Below the pieces are notes generated by a model. That model made no database searches. It was given only the letters and a program-made list of their open reading frames with translations, and was not told where the DNA came from. Below, one piece after another: positions 1 to 10,000 of a stretch of DNA of 33,722 nucleotides (position 1 is its first letter; every line of letters starts with the position of its first letter). The position numbers and the translations under genes are program-made. Where the stretch lies: positions 1 to 33,722 of the forward strand of contig NZ_MOWM01000075.1 in the NCBI RefSeq assembly GCF_016082275.1, in the 5' to 3' direction. Source of the stretch: Variovorax sp. E3. GTDB taxonomy: Bacteria; Pseudomonadota; Gammaproteobacteria; Burkholderiales; Burkholderiaceae_C.

Positions 1-2
1 CC

Positions 3-980
3 GTGTTCGTTGCGCCGCCCCCGCCGGCCCCGGTGCCCGCACCTGCGCCCGCTCCTGTCGTCGCGGCCCCCGTCGCCCCCGAGCGCAAGAGCTGGCTCGA
101 CAAGCTCAAGACCGGCCTGCGCAAGACCGGCACCGGCATCCAGGCCGTGTTCGTCAACGCGCAGATCGACGACGCGCTCTATGAAGAGCTCGAATCCGCG
201 CTGCTGATGGCCGACACCGGCGTCAAGGCGACCGAATACCTGCTCGACGACCTGCGCGGCCGCGTCAAGCGCCAGATGGCCACCGACGCCGCCCAGGTCA
301 AGGTGCTGCTGGCCGAGGCCGTGGCCGACCTGCTCAAGCCGCTCGAAAAGCCGCTGGTCATCGGCCAGTACACGCCCACCGTCATCATGGTGGCCGGCGT
401 GAACGGCGCGGGCAAGACCACCTCCATCGGCAAGCTCACCAAGCACCTGGCCAACGAAGGCGCCTCGGTGCTGCTGGCCGCGGCCGACACCTTCCGGGCG
501 GCGGCGCGCGAGCAGTTGCTGGTCTGGGCCGACCGCAACACGGTCGAGATCGTGAGCCAGGAAGGCGGCGACCCCTCGGCCGTGAGCTTCGACGCGGTGA
601 ACGCCGGCAAGGCGCGCGGCAAGGACGTGGTGCTGGTCGACACGGCCGGCCGCCTGCCGACGCAGCTGCACCTGATGGACGAGCTCAAGAAGATCAAGCG
701 CGTGGTCACCAAGGCCGACGCCACCGCGCCGCACGAGGTGCTGCTGGTGATCGACGGCAACACCGGCCAGAACGCGCTCGCGCAGGTCAAGGCCTTCGAC
801 GAGACACTGGGCCTCACCGGCCTGGTCGTGACCAAGCTCGACGGCACGGCCAAGGGCGGCGTGCTGTGCGCCATTGCGCGCGAGCGGCCGATTCCGGTGT
901 ACTTCATCGGCGTGGGCGAAAAGCTCGAAGACCTCGAGACCTTCAGCGCCCGCGAGTTCGCTCAGGCGCTGCTCGGGTAG
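3..980 (+). CDS. ftsY: Signal recognition particle receptor FtsY (5'-partial or start uncertain)
   Basis: FtsY is the SRP-receptor GTPase that docks ribosome-nascent chain complexes at the inner membrane and hands them to SecYEG. Numbering from base 3, the SRP GTPase motifs are all present: G1 loop GVNGAGKTTS (about residues 133-142), DTAGRLPTQ (about 212), TKLDGTAKGG (about 276) and the family end motif IGVGEKLEDLE. A Pro/Ala-rich N-terminal linker precedes the helical N domain. Frame is open to the window edge; a GTG at base 3 could start it, but FtsY usually has an acidic A domain, so the real start is probably upstream. Its last 19 bases overlap convergently with the histidine kinase gene. 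In E. coli ftsY is close to rpoH; here they are also near neighbours once the transposon is removed. Confidence 0.95.
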   Translation: MFVAPPPPAPVPAPAPAPVVAAPVAPERKSWLDKLKTGLRKTGTGIQAVFVNAQIDDALYEELESALLMADTGVKATEYLLDDLRGRVKRQMATDAAQVKVLLAEAVADLLKPLEKPLVIGQYTPTVIMVAGVNGAGKTTSIGKLTKHLANEGASVLLAAADTFRAAAREQLLVWADRNTVEIVSQEGGDPSAVSFDAVNAGKARGKDVVLVDTAGRLPTQLHLMDELKKIKRVVTKADATAPHEVLLVIDGNTGQNALAQVKAFDETLGLTGLVVTKLDGTAKGGVLCAIARERPIPVYFIGVGEKLEDLETFSAREFAQALLG

Positions 981-2812
981 GCAGAAGAAACAGAAGCAGC
1001 GCCACGGGCCGCGCTGACTTCGGCCATCGCCTGCAGCAGCGCGTCGGCCACCACGGGCTTGAACAGCACCGGAACGCCGGACTCCCTGACCCGCTGCAGC
1101 CGCTCGGGCGAAGTCTCGCCGGTCACCAGCAGCAACGGCGTCGCGGCCGAGCCGTCGTCCGGGCCGCTGCGGCTGAGCCGCAGGCCCGCGTCGAGCCCGT
1201 CGGCGCCGTCGGCCAGCCGGTAGTCGCACAGCAGCAGGTCGAAGGGCCGGCCCTGGCGCCGGGCGTCCTGCAAGGCGGCCGCCGCATCGGCCTCGTCCAC
1301 CACGGCATGGGCGTCGATGGCATGGGAGCGCAGCAGGCCCGTCATGGCCTCGCGGATCTCGAGTTCGTCGTCCAGCAGCAGCACGCGCCCCGGCAACACC
1401 AGCCCGGCGCGGCCCGACCTGTCGGATGAGCCGGCCATGGCGGCCGCGTACTGTCTGGCCGGCGGCACGCGCGCCGGCGCGGCGATGGACGGCAGCACCA
1501 CGCGAAAGTGCGTGCCACGCCCCGGGCGCGAATGCATCTGCACCGGATGCCCCAGCAGGCGCGACAGCCGCTGCACGATCGACAGGCCGATGCCCAGCCC
1601 CCGCGAGCGGTCGCGGCCCGGGTTGTCGACCTGGTAGAACTCCTCGAAGATCCGGCTCGACTGCTCGGGCGCGATGCCGATGCCGCTGTCGCGCACCTCG
1701 ATCCACACGGCGTCGCCGCGCTCGCGCGCCGTCACGGTCACGCCGCCGCGCCCGGTGTACTTGAGCGCGTTGTCCATCAGGTTCGACAGCATGCGGTGCA
1801 GCAGCTGCGGGTCGCTGTGCACCCACAGGCCGCTGGCGCGCACGCGCAGCTGCAGCTGCTTCTGTTCGGCGCGCGCCGCGAAGGTGTGGTTGAGCGGCAG
1901 GAACAGCGCGTCGAGCTGCACCGGCTGCAGCACCGGGGTGATCACGCCGGCGTCCAGGCGCGAGATGTCGAGCATGGTGTCCAGCGAGGCGCCCAGCGCG
2001 TTCACGGCGCGCATCAGGCGCTCGGCATTGCGGCCTTCGGGGCGGCCGCGCAGCTCGTTCTCCAGCGCCGCGCCGAACAGCGCGATGGCGTGCAGCGGCT
2101 GGCGCAGGTCGTGGCTGGCGGTGCCGAGGAAGCGGGTCTTTTCTTCGCTGGCACGCTCGGTGGCGGCGATCTGCTCGCCCAGCCGGGCGGCGAGCGCCTC
2201 GTTCTCGAAGCGCAGCATGAGCGACTCGGTCAGCAGCCTGTGCTGGCCGACGCCGGCGTGCAGCGTCAGCAGCAGGTAGGCCGCGCCGGCGGCCGCCAGG
2301 AACAGGTGCAGCCCGTCGCCCTGCCACGCCAGCGCGGTGATCATGCCCAGCGACATCGGCATGGTGTAGCCGAACAGCGCCGACTTCAGCGGCCAGAGCG
2401 ACTGCGCCGCCCGCGCGCCGCTGCCGACGATGACGGCCATCAGCAGCGAGGTCATGGGCAGGTTGTCGTGCGGCACGATGAGCCAGGGCACCACCGCCGT
2501 GACCATGCTCACGAGCGTGACCATGCGCGAGATCTTGCGCGCCCAGTAGGCGCTTTCGCGCGCGGGCCTGGCCGGCGTCCAGCGCGGCGTGAGGAGCACG
2601 TAGACGTCCGCCGTCAGCAGCCCGGCCAGCCAGAACAGCAGGCTCGGGTCTTTCAGCTGCGAATAGATGATGGCGCCGAACACCACCACGAACGCCATGT
2701 GCGTGAGCGTCGAGGGGATGTAGGTGCTGTAGACCGAGGCGACGTGCTCGCGCAGCACGCGCTGGCCGAGCGCGAGGTCGGCGGACGGATCTTTCGACGC
2801 CTGGCCCGGCAC
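962..2812 (-). CDS. Hybrid sensor histidine kinase with C-terminal receiver domain
   Basis: Membrane sensor kinase of 616 aa. Residues about 35-190 hold several hydrophobic segments (around six helices) and no obvious periplasmic domain, so it probably senses a membrane or intramembrane signal. A dimerisation/phosphoacceptor box has His234 (SHDLRQPLHAI); the ATPase domain shows NLMDNALKYT (344-353), DSGIGI (375-380) and GLGIGLSIV (405-413). A receiver domain follows, with acidic pair D481-D482, phosphoacceptor Asp530 (LLCDYRL) and the FKP lysine near 593. It lies 11 nt downstream of the response regulator gene on the same strand, so the two form one operon. The signal is not evident from sequence. 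The 3' end overlaps ftsY tail to tail. Confidence 0.9.
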   Translation of the reverse strand: MPGQASKDPSADLALGQRVLREHVASVYSTYIPSTLTHMAFVVVFGAIIYSQLKDPSLLFWLAGLLTADVYVLLTPRWTPARPARESAYWARKISRMVTLVSMVTAVVPWLIVPHDNLPMTSLLMAVIVGSGARAAQSLWPLKSALFGYTMPMSLGMITALAWQGDGLHLFLAAAGAAYLLLTLHAGVGQHRLLTESLMLRFENEALAARLGEQIAATERASEEKTRFLGTASHDLRQPLHAIALFGAALENELRGRPEGRNAERLMRAVNALGASLDTMLDISRLDAGVITPVLQPVQLDALFLPLNHTFAARAEQKQLQLRVRASGLWVHSDPQLLHRMLSNLMDNALKYTGRGGVTVTARERGDAVWIEVRDSGIGIAPEQSSRIFEEFYQVDNPGRDRSRGLGIGLSIVQRLSRLLGHPVQMHSRPGRGTHFRVVLPSIAAPARVPPARQYAAAMAGSSDRSGRAGLVLPGRVLLLDDELEIREAMTGLLRSHAIDAHAVVDEADAAAALQDARRQGRPFDLLLCDYRLADGADGLDAGLRLSRSGPDDGSAATPLLLVTGETSPERLQRVRESGVPVLFKPVVADALLQAMAEVSAARGAASVSSAYPSSA

Positions 2813-2823
2813 GTTCGTTCAGT

Positions 2824-3546
2824 TCAATGCAGGGTGCTGATGAGCTGGGCGCGCGAGCGCATGCCGAACAGCAGCAGGATGGTCGAGACGTGGTTCTTCA
2901 CCGTGCCTTCGCTGAGGTTGGCGAGCTGGGCGATTTCCTTGTTGGCCTTGCCTTCGAGCACCCACTGCAGCACCTGCATCTGGCGCGGCGTGAGCTCCTG
3001 CCAGGCGCTGGCGTGCGCGAACTCCGCATAGCCCGAGAGCGAGCGCGACGCCGCGGACGGCGGGGGCATTTCGCCCGCGCCGGGCGTGCCGGGGTCGAGC
3101 AGCCCGCAGGCGCGGATGAAGCTCACCACCTCTTTCAGGTCGGCCGATTTCGGCAGGAAGGCGCTGGCGCCCAGCGCGAGCACGCCCTGCGCCAGCGTGC
3201 TGTTGCCGGTGCCCGAGAGCACCACGATGCGGGCGGCGGGAAAGCGCTGGCGGAAGTCGGAAAGGCCGCTCAGGCCGCGCGTGTCGGGCAGCGCGAGGTC
3301 GAGCAGCACGAGGCCGATCGAGGCCTGGTGGGTTTCGTACAGGGTGAGCGCCTCGGCGACGGTGCCGGCCTCGAACACCTCGATGTTCGCGCCGGACGAG
3401 CTCGCCTGCGCCTGCACCAGCGCGCAGACGCCCAGGCGCAGCAGGTCGTGGTCGTCCACGACGAGGATCGCGGTGGGTGCGCGGGCGGGAGCGCCAGCCT
3501 CGGCGGCCGGGCGCAGGGGCGTGGGTGAGGAGTCGAAGGAAGCCAC
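2824..3546 (-). CDS. NarL/LuxR-family response regulator
   Basis: Transcription factor of 240 aa, first gene of the two-component operon with the hybrid kinase. The receiver domain (about residues 25-145) has DDHD at 31-34, phosphoacceptor Asp83 (LLDLALPDT), the switch region VVLSGTG and the FLPKS lysine. The C-terminal LuxR helix-turn-helix (about 185-240) reads LTPRQMQVLQWVLEGKANKE then TVKNHVSTIL, the usual NarL/FixJ form. Stop and kinase start are separated by 11 nt. The regulon cannot be inferred here. Start chosen as the ATG at 3546; the Ser/Pro/Ala-rich first 22 residues could also be read from a later start. Confidence 0.9.
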   Translation of the reverse strand: MASFDSSPTPLRPAAEAGAPARAPTAILVVDDHDLLRLGVCALVQAQASSSGANIEVFEAGTVAEALTLYETHQASIGLVLLDLALPDTRGLSGLSDFRQRFPAARIVVLSGTGNSTLAQGVLALGASAFLPKSADLKEVVSFIRACGLLDPGTPGAGEMPPPSAASRSLSGYAEFAHASAWQELTPRQMQVLQWVLEGKANKEIAQLANLSEGTVKNHVSTILLLFGMRSRAQLISTLH

Positions 3547-3731
3547 GCGTTTGATCTTAGCGGCGCAACGGCGCGCCGACAGTGCCCAAAGTCATGCATT
3601 GCCGCGTGCCTGTAGCTCTTTATGCTGCATTTTTGATAGCAAACCTGCATGGGAGCCGCGCTTGCCATCGGGCTTTTCTGTGGGCACCATCGAAGTTCCG
3701 CCGCATCGAACGGCGCCCACGGAGACACGCC
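3547..3731. other. Intergenic region between divergent response regulator and Mpo1-like genes
   Basis: Short 185-bp spacer that should hold divergent promoters. An AT-rich patch with the form of a dispersed repeat (GCATTTTTGATAGC, 3624-3637) is visible and resembles short repeats common between Comamonadaceae genes; that comparison is from memory. No convincing sigma-70 boxes were identified. A GGAG ribosome-binding site for the downstream gene is at 3721-3724. Confidence 0.4.
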
Positions 3732-4223
3732 ATGACGCACACCGCCGCCGCCCCGCTCGAAACGAGCGACCGCAAGGTCGACCGGCTGCTCGCCCACTAC
3801 GAGGAAAGCCACCGCAACCCGACCAACGAGCTGATCCATTTCGTGGCCATTCCGGCCATCATGCTGAGCATCGTCGGGCTGCTGTTCGCCCTGCACCCCT
3901 GGGTGGCGTACGCTTTCGTGGGCGCCAGCCTCGTGTACTACGCCCTGCTGCGGGCGCCGGCCTTCCTGCTGGCCATGGCCGTGCTGACCGCCATTGCCGT
4001 GGCGCTGGTGCACGCGATGGGCGGCCTTGTATTGCCGGTTTCAGCCGCTATCTTTGTAGTGGCCTGGGTCTTTCAGTTCGTGGGCCACAAGCTGGAAGGC
4101 AAGAAGCCTTCGTTCTTCGAAGACATCCAATATCTCTGGGTCGGCCCGCTGTTCGTTCTGTCGAAGCTGTTTCTAAGGCTAGGCCTGCTGTCGAGTCTCA
4201 CCGACTCTAGAACTCGAAGTTGA
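3732..4223 (+). CDS. Mpo1-like (DUF962) membrane protein, C-terminus rewritten by transposon insertion
   Basis: Member of the DUF962/YGL010w family; the yeast relative Mpo1 is an iron-dependent dioxygenase in 2-hydroxy fatty acid alpha-oxidation, and the bacterial role is unproven. Seen here: four hydrophobic segments, the N-terminal H-x-x-P-T-N-x-x-x-H pattern (His27, His36) and FVGHKLEGKKPSFFED with His119, all family hallmarks. Start ATG 3732 is chosen because GGAG lies 7 nt upstream and the conserved domain begins soon after. The last 11 codons (from 4188) come from the transposon left end: the present tail is LSSLTDSRTRS, while the reconstructed empty site would end Gly-Leu-His-Trp-stop (154 aa instead of 163). 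The catalytic core is untouched, so the gene is probably still functional. Confidence 0.88.
   Translation: MTHTAAAPLETSDRKVDRLLAHYEESHRNPTNELIHFVAIPAIMLSIVGLLFALHPWVAYAFVGASLVYYALLRAPAFLLAMAVLTAIAVALVHAMGGLVLPVSAAIFVVAWVFQFVGHKLEGKKPSFFEDIQYLWVGPLFVLSKLFLRLGLLSSLTDSRTRS
4184..4188. repeat. Target-site duplication, left copy (CCTGC)
   Basis: CCTGC directly precedes the left terminal TGT. The identical pentamer directly follows the right terminal ACA at 27994. Five-base duplications are what Tn7-type transposases produce. It falls in the second-last coding codons of the Mpo1-like gene. Confidence 0.9.
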
Positions 4224-4325
4224 CCTAAATCAAGCAGTTACGCTCAAGCCCTTCATGGCGGCCTGAACTCACGAATCACTGACTCTTGAATTTTGGTGAA
4301 AGCTGCTCTCTGAGGACTGAATTCT
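4189..4325 (+). repeat. Left transposon end with three TnsB-like sites
   Basis: Three related 18-20 bp sites lie in the same orientation: L1 CTCACCGACTCTAGAACTCG (4197-4216), L2 ATCACTGACTCTTGAATTTT (4275-4294) and L3 CTCTCTGAGGACTGAATT (4306-4323). They share the form CTCACTGAST-N3-GAATT with the two right-end sites. Widely spaced sites on the left and closely packed sites on the right match the asymmetry known for Tn7. That these are TnsB-binding sites is an inference from position and repetition. Confidence 0.8.
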
Positions 4326-4639
4326 CGGTATCCAGAAGAGAGGGAGGAGCAGACCCGCGTCGGTCGGAGGGGGCAACTTCCCATTAAGCCATGGGCACAA
4401 ATCGCAGCCCAAAATCATCCCCATCGCCTTAGGTCCACCCAAAATCCTTCTCCAGACCGATCGAGCAGAAAATCTTCGCGCATCCGTGTGACACAAGTCG
4501 GCATTGACTCACGGCCCTCATAGATCAATAAGTATTTGATTTAAAACAAGATTATCGCACTTGGAATGCAACGAGGAACTCCGGCGTTACTGAATTACCA
4601 GTAAACTGCGCAGTGTGACATCCGATAGGAGCTCCTCAC
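4326..4639. other. Leader region between left end and first cargo gene
   Basis: About 310 bp without a supported gene. An AT-rich stretch at 4528-4560 is the likely promoter region for the gene starting at 4640, but no clear -35/-10 pair with good spacing was found. AGGAG at 4627-4631 is the ribosome-binding site. Confidence 0.4.
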
Positions 4640-6170
4640 ATGGCAGACCTAGTAGCTGAGATCCTGAAACGCCACGGGCCTTGCCTAACAGGCCAAGTCG
4701 CCGCAATCCTAGTAGCTGAGCACGGTCACACGCCTACGGCGGCTCGTCAGCGCGTGACACGACGCTCCAGTGCCGTCAAAACATTGAGAGGGCTCCAATT
4801 TCCACGAAACGCCAGTTTCGTGTATCTGGAAGGTCAGTATGGTCGCCGCCAGTTCTGGCAGAACCTGTCGCTCGCCCTTGGAGACGGCGTTTATGCCCGC
4901 GCAATCACCGCACTGCATGATCGAGGCGGCATCATGCCGACCGCGCATTTCGGCATCGCGTGCGGCGCCCCACTGGTACAGCAGCGCCAAGTTTCGGCCG
5001 ACGAAGTGCGCACGCGTATGGTGGCAGTGGGTCTTTTTTCAAGAAGTGAACATAGATGGCACTGGCGCCTGCGTCTCTTTCGCCAGAGGAATGGAATACC
5101 TCGAAGTGCCGGCCAATCAGATGAAAGCCCGGCTGATCACGGAATCTATCGTTCTGAGTGCGCTCAAAAACTGGGCACGCAATGTTGGATTTGGCAGCTA
5201 CAACCGCTTCGAACTTCGAACTGCGACCATGGACCAGCCTCGCATCGGTCCTTACCAGTGGGACATCGCGGCGCCGTCCTACGTTGGCGGGTTGTCCACT
5301 CGGGGCGTCGGTGAGAGCAAGGCCAAACCGGGCTTCATCGCTTTTGACGTGCTGTTAGGTGTGGAGATAAACGACCGAAGCCTGGCGCCATTTATTCACA
5401 AGTGCATAACGCTGCGCAGTCTAAAAAACATTGGCCGTTGCATGCAGTTTTTTGTGGTCGACCGCATGACGCCCGAGGCCCTACGCCTAGGGAGGAGTTA
5501 CGGCGTGCTGCCAGTGACGACCGCAACTCTATTCGGCCAAGATGTCGCGGAGGCCCTACGCAATCTAACGGCAGTCTTGATCGGTGCCGCTCGCGCATCG
5601 GTTGACCCTCTACAACTTCAAAATCTCTTTGCGAAGCTGGAAAAAATTGAAGGTGCGACTAATACTCTACGCGGGGCGTTGTTCGAATTCATCGCGGCCG
5701 AACTAGCCCGACGAGAGTTTCGAGGCAACGTCGAGATGAACAGGAAGTATCGTCGCGGCGGCTTGGATTTGGCCGAGATCGACGTCTTGATTGTTGTCCC
5801 AAACCAGGTTGTTCACTTCATCGAATGCAAGGGCTATCTGCCGGGCCGAACAGTTCCCCATGCGGAAGTTGAGAAGTGGTTGCACAAGCGTGTGCCCGAG
5901 CTTTTCAAGTTGGCAAACGAACACCCCGACTGGAAAAATCTCGATTACCGATTCGAACTCTGGACTACAGGAGAACTTTCACCCGAATCGAGGACGTTGA
6001 TCCAGAACCTGCAGAACTCGGTACGACCTGAAAAATACGTCATCGAAATCCGTACTGCTCGTGACATCGAAGCCATGGCAGTACGTACCCAAGACGCAGG
6101 CTTGGTTCATCTCTTGCGGAATCATTTCCTCGCTCATCCCTTGGCCGGCTACTGGCAAGCGACGAATTGA
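4640..6170 (+). pseudogene. Winged-helix / PD-(D/E)XK nuclease-like protein, frameshifted at a T6 run
   Basis: The first frame runs from ATG 4640 (AGGAG 8 nt upstream); the second continues to 6170. They join if one T is removed from the six T at 5034-5039, giving GLF-QEVN and a 509-aa protein. N-terminal residues 1-70 look like a winged helix (LVAEILKRHGPCLTGQVAAI, then VYLEGQYG). The C-terminal part has a restriction-endonuclease-like core: Asp381 in EIDVLIV, then Glu395-Cys-Lys397 in HFIECKGYLPG. The middle is unrecognised. It probably acts as a DNA-targeting defence nuclease; substrate unknown. The frameshift may be a sequencing error, an inactivating mutation or a recoding site. The following small gene starts inside its stop codon (ATTGA overlap), suggesting co-translation. 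As written in the window the two halves are separate ORFs. Confidence 0.7.
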
Positions 6171-6439
6171 CACTGGAAGAGCTACGGGCTTTGGACGATG
6201 AAGCGACTGCGGCAGGGGCAACGCACACAGAACACAGCCCCGTCCCACTCGACCTTGGCAAACTGATCCAACTCCCGGCTTCAAGCACGTCCGAAGCCAC
6301 GGCCAATGCAGGGCAGTCCTACGACGAACAACCGGCGATGAGCAAAGGGAAACAAGTCACCCCCCTTGCTGCCGCCCTTCCTCGCATCGCCGGGGTTTTG
6401 CCGAGCCCGCAAGCGACCCCCGACGCTGGCTCGCAGTGA
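6167..6439 (+). CDS. Small hypothetical protein coupled to the winged-helix nuclease gene
   Basis: Open frame of 90 aa beginning at TTG 6167, overlapping the TGA of the upstream gene (TTGA), an arrangement typical of translational coupling. The N-terminal third is acidic and helical (MTLEELRALDDEATAAGA); the rest is low-complexity, rich in Pro, Ala and Gln. No family recognised. It could be an accessory or regulatory partner of the nuclease, or a non-functional overlap; the TTG start lowers confidence. Confidence 0.45.
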   Translation: MTLEELRALDDEATAAGATHTEHSPVPLDLGKLIQLPASSTSEATANAGQSYDEQPAMSKGKQVTPLAAALPRIAGVLPSPQATPDAGSQ

Positions 6440-6721
6440 GGCAGCAAGGAAACAGACTGCGTCGCTAAAACTGCCCAATGGGTCAGCACTCAGCATGCTG
6501 GCACTGCCGGAAGAAAAACGGTAGTAGCCCTCTTCGATGAACCGCGACAACCGAGTCGCCGCGACAGTGAAGGTCTCATACGACCCTCTCGACCCTGAGC
6601 GCCTCCTAGCCTCCTGTTCGGGATCAGGCTGACCGCTACGCGGGCCAACCAAGAGCCAAGGGGGACTTGAGCGGAAGGAGCACAGGCAAACCTGATTGTT
6701 CTGAGCCCACCGCTGAACCGG
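6440..6721. other. Spacer between converging cargo transcription units
   Basis: About 280 bp between the stop of the plus-strand small gene and the end of the minus-strand TIR/PLD operon. Open frames exist on the minus strand but have no start signal, no family resemblance and a skewed composition. No clear rho-independent terminator was seen. Confidence 0.35.
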
Positions 6722-7048
6722 CTATTGAGGTTTGTTTTTCGACTGGTTGCTTGAGGCCAGAAGCTCATCCACTTGGTCCAAGACCGCAGCGAGCTCACCC
6801 TGCTTGCCGGGGCCCTCCGATCGCCATTCGTCCATCGGTCTGACCATCGCAAGCTCACGAGCATCCAACGAGAGCTTCTCCAATTCCAGGTCGGTTATGC
6901 CGCGCTCGCCCAGATAGTACTGTCCCCATCGGGTAAAGGTCAGGATCCACATCGAGACCGCCAGCGCGTCGTCCCACCGTGCCCAGTCTGAAGTGCTGGC
7001 GAGTGGCTGTTGCACGATCCGCCGCGGCCGCTTCAAAAGCGCGCGCAT
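6722..7048 (-). CDS. 108-aa hypothetical protein, last gene of the TIR/PLD operon
   Basis: Starts 5 nt after the stop of the 1001-aa gene, so it is read from the same transcript. Mixed helical protein (WARWDDALAVSMWILTFTRW near residues 22-41, followed by an acidic helical half ending in a Lys/Asn/Gln tail). No transmembrane or signal sequence, no family recognised. The tight spacing supports a role with the large PLD-like protein, for example as a subunit or antidote, but this is inference. Confidence 0.6.
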   Translation of the reverse strand: MRALLKRPRRIVQQPLASTSDWARWDDALAVSMWILTFTRWGQYYLGERGITDLELEKLSLDARELAMVRPMDEWRSEGPGKQGELAAVLDQVDELLASSNQSKNKPQ

Positions 7049-7053
7049 CGACT

Positions 7054-10000
7054 TCAGGCTGCTCTGTTGTCGTTCGGGACTGCTGCAAGCGAAGAGGAAC
7101 GCAGTGATGTTGGTCGTCTGGCCTTCACGTGCTCGGTCAAACAGCCGCGCTGGTGCTTCAGTTCTGGACTCAGCAAAGTTGCCAGCTCCTGAACCCAGAT
7201 CTCGCAGGCATCGTCAGAGTTGGCGCGGCCACTCCGCAGCAAGGGAAAAACCACATCCCGGAACAGCCACGGCTCAGCCCAGGCCAGTTTCTTCATGTGC
7301 CCGCGCATTGAGTCGACCAAGAGCTGGAATTCGTCCGCAGCGATCGCTGCAGGCAGCGCCTCATGCAGCGCTGCAATCAAGCCGTTGTAAATCTCCGCCT
7401 TCTCCGGGTTCCCTGCTGCGCGATTAACCATCCAACCGAGAGCTTGCACCCGCTCCGGGTACGAAAATGCGGCGACCAGCTGCAGAGTGGTAGCAAGCCC
7501 TCCAGACTTTTCCAGCTGTTGCTCGATCGCATTCAACCCCATCCATTGCAGCAGCCCGTTTCTGCTGCGAACGAGGCGGTTCCTTTGCCCCTCGCCAATG
7601 TCGAACAGCACCGACAGCGAAATTTCGCTGACGATTTGGCTCAACAGGGACAGTCGCACCACGTCCGGGCCACGTGGCTCGATTGGCACCTCAGCCATTT
7701 GGGCCTCAGCAATCCGCAGCAGATCATCCGAGGCATACCACCACAAAATCTTGATGGCGAAGTACTCCGCCCAATTCAGGGCTGCGTACTTTGTCGGATG
7801 GTGCCAGTGCTGTGGGCGGTAGGAACTGTGTAGCAAGGCATCTACCGGCGCTCGAAAGAACCAGGCGTCCATCACCGCCCAGTCCTTGTCCACCTCGTCA
7901 TGGGCACGATTGAGCGCTGCCTCAAGAAACCGTCCGAGGAACTGCAAGAAGCGATGCTCGGATTCAAGTTGGCGAAGGCGGCGGTCTCCGGAGTGTGAGT
8001 GCGCGAGCACCTCGCCGATCACCTCCCAACTCAGCTTAAAGTCCTCGAAGTCTTCCGCCTGGTGGTCCAGGCAATTGCGCAAGCCTCTTTCGTCGGGCAG
8101 CGTCAGCGAGGCATCTTTAAGCAGACCGAGCGCCGCCATCCTTTCCTTCAGCGGATTGCCGCTCAAACCTCGGAGTGACGGTTCACCGGCCCAGATGCCT
8201 AGCACGTCACCTGCTTGGGCCTTCTCAAGAAAGCGCAAAGGTTCGTACCGTCGCGGCACTGTCGGCGACGTCGCAGAGTCGAATAGAGGTCGAATGGAGG
8301 GGTTCTTGGACTCGCCTTCGGCCTGCGCGGCCTTCGCCTCCCGCATCAACCCGGCCTTGTATGGCTCAACCTGAAGAAGAACATCCGCGGGGATTGAGGT
8401 GACCAGCAAAGGGTAGTTCTCGGCGGCTTTCTGAAACGAGTTGGACAAGTTGAAACCTGCGACCGGTAGTCCGTCCTGTCCCATGATCAGGATGTAGCGA
8501 TCATGCAATCGGCCATCCTTCAGGCCGTAGATGCGCAGCTTGATCCGTTTCAGGAGGTGGCGGTTGTGCTCGCAACTATCGATCAGGTTGTCGATGCCGT
8601 CACGGGCGGGTTTGTTGGATTCGCCCAGAGTGGCCTCGTCTTTCTCAGTTGGCTTGGGTAGAGACCTGAAGACGATGTAATCGGCTTCCGAGGCCGCACA
8701 GAGCAATACGAGACCCAAGCCCACGGCCTCAAAGTACGGATCGAAAATAACGACCTGGTGCTGCTTGTACTTCGTAAGCAACGCCCTGAACCACTCCACG
8801 AACTGGAGCCGACCCTCGCCGCCGCTTGGGCCCCAGCGCAAAAAGAACCGCCCTTCCGATTTCAGAGGATGCAGTCGCGCAAAAAGCAATACGAGATCGC
8901 GGTTGGCCGGGACCCAAGGGTCCGCTTCACGTCCGCTGATGCGATTGGTAAATCCCAGATTGCTGCGGTTGATCCTCAAGGCTGCTTTCACCCGTGTCGA
9001 TGCGGATGGCCGAGCAGCTTTCTCCAGCCAATCGAACTTGACGGGGGTGCCCTCGTGACCACCTATATGGCTCTGAAGCTCAATTTCACGAAAGTACCCT
9101 ACGCGCCACCGGCAGCAAAGCAAACCCTTGCGGAAATCGCCGCTATGGAAACCGAAGATCTCCAGTTCCGTGCTGTCGGTCATTGCATGTAGCTGTTCGC
9201 CCAACTCGAACTTGCACTCGAACGCGCCTTCTGCATCGCGTTCTGCCGTGGCCACACTCGAGAACACGATTTGGTCGTCATTCGCAATGTTTAGGTGAAA
9301 CTGAAAGCCGCTGAAATGCGGGACCTGCATTGGATTGAAACGAGCGACCAAGGCGTGCGGGGCATCGGTCCAACTCACGCTTAGCAAATGCTGCTCCCGG
9401 TCGTCCAGCGCAGGAAAGACGAGCAGTTCGAAGTCGCCAAACCGAGCGATATCAGTTCCCCCGAAGTCCAGACCGGTATCCGCGTTGAGGTGCTTGACCA
9501 CCATCGCGGTCATGGCGACGTCGTAGTCCTGCCCCAAGCGAAACAGCGCCTCCTTGTCGGTTCGAGTGATTGAGGCGCTGAACGCCCCGGCTGCACCATG
9601 CGGGCTGGAAGACGAACGCCGGTTATGCGCGTCGCGGTTGAGCAGATAGGCGACGGGTCGGTAGACCAAGCCACTGCCAGCCAGCGCAGTAGATCCAAAT
9701 CGTGTTTTCAGCTGATCCGACAGCCCGAGCTCGAGTTCTTCGCTCACTGCCGAGACGGTTCGGCCAGCGCTCAGTTGCCGCAGGAGTTCCGCGCAGCGCG
9801 CGCTCTTGACGTACAAGTTGAGCCGGACAACCTGTGCCAGTTTTCCCCCGAAAGCCTCAAAGTCATCGTCATCGCTAGCAGACCAGCGGTCGCTGGAATG
9901 GCTATAGGGCAGCAGACGACCGTAGACCACGCGATTTTCAATCGATTGCTCGGACTTTACTTGCAAGATCCACAGTTGCAGCGCGCAGTGGCGGGCGTCC

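Noticed and set aside
1508..3031. 507-codon plus-strand open frame across the histidine kinase
   Set aside because: Antisense shadow in GC-rich DNA, His/Arg/Gln-rich, no domain; the minus-strand kinase is clear.
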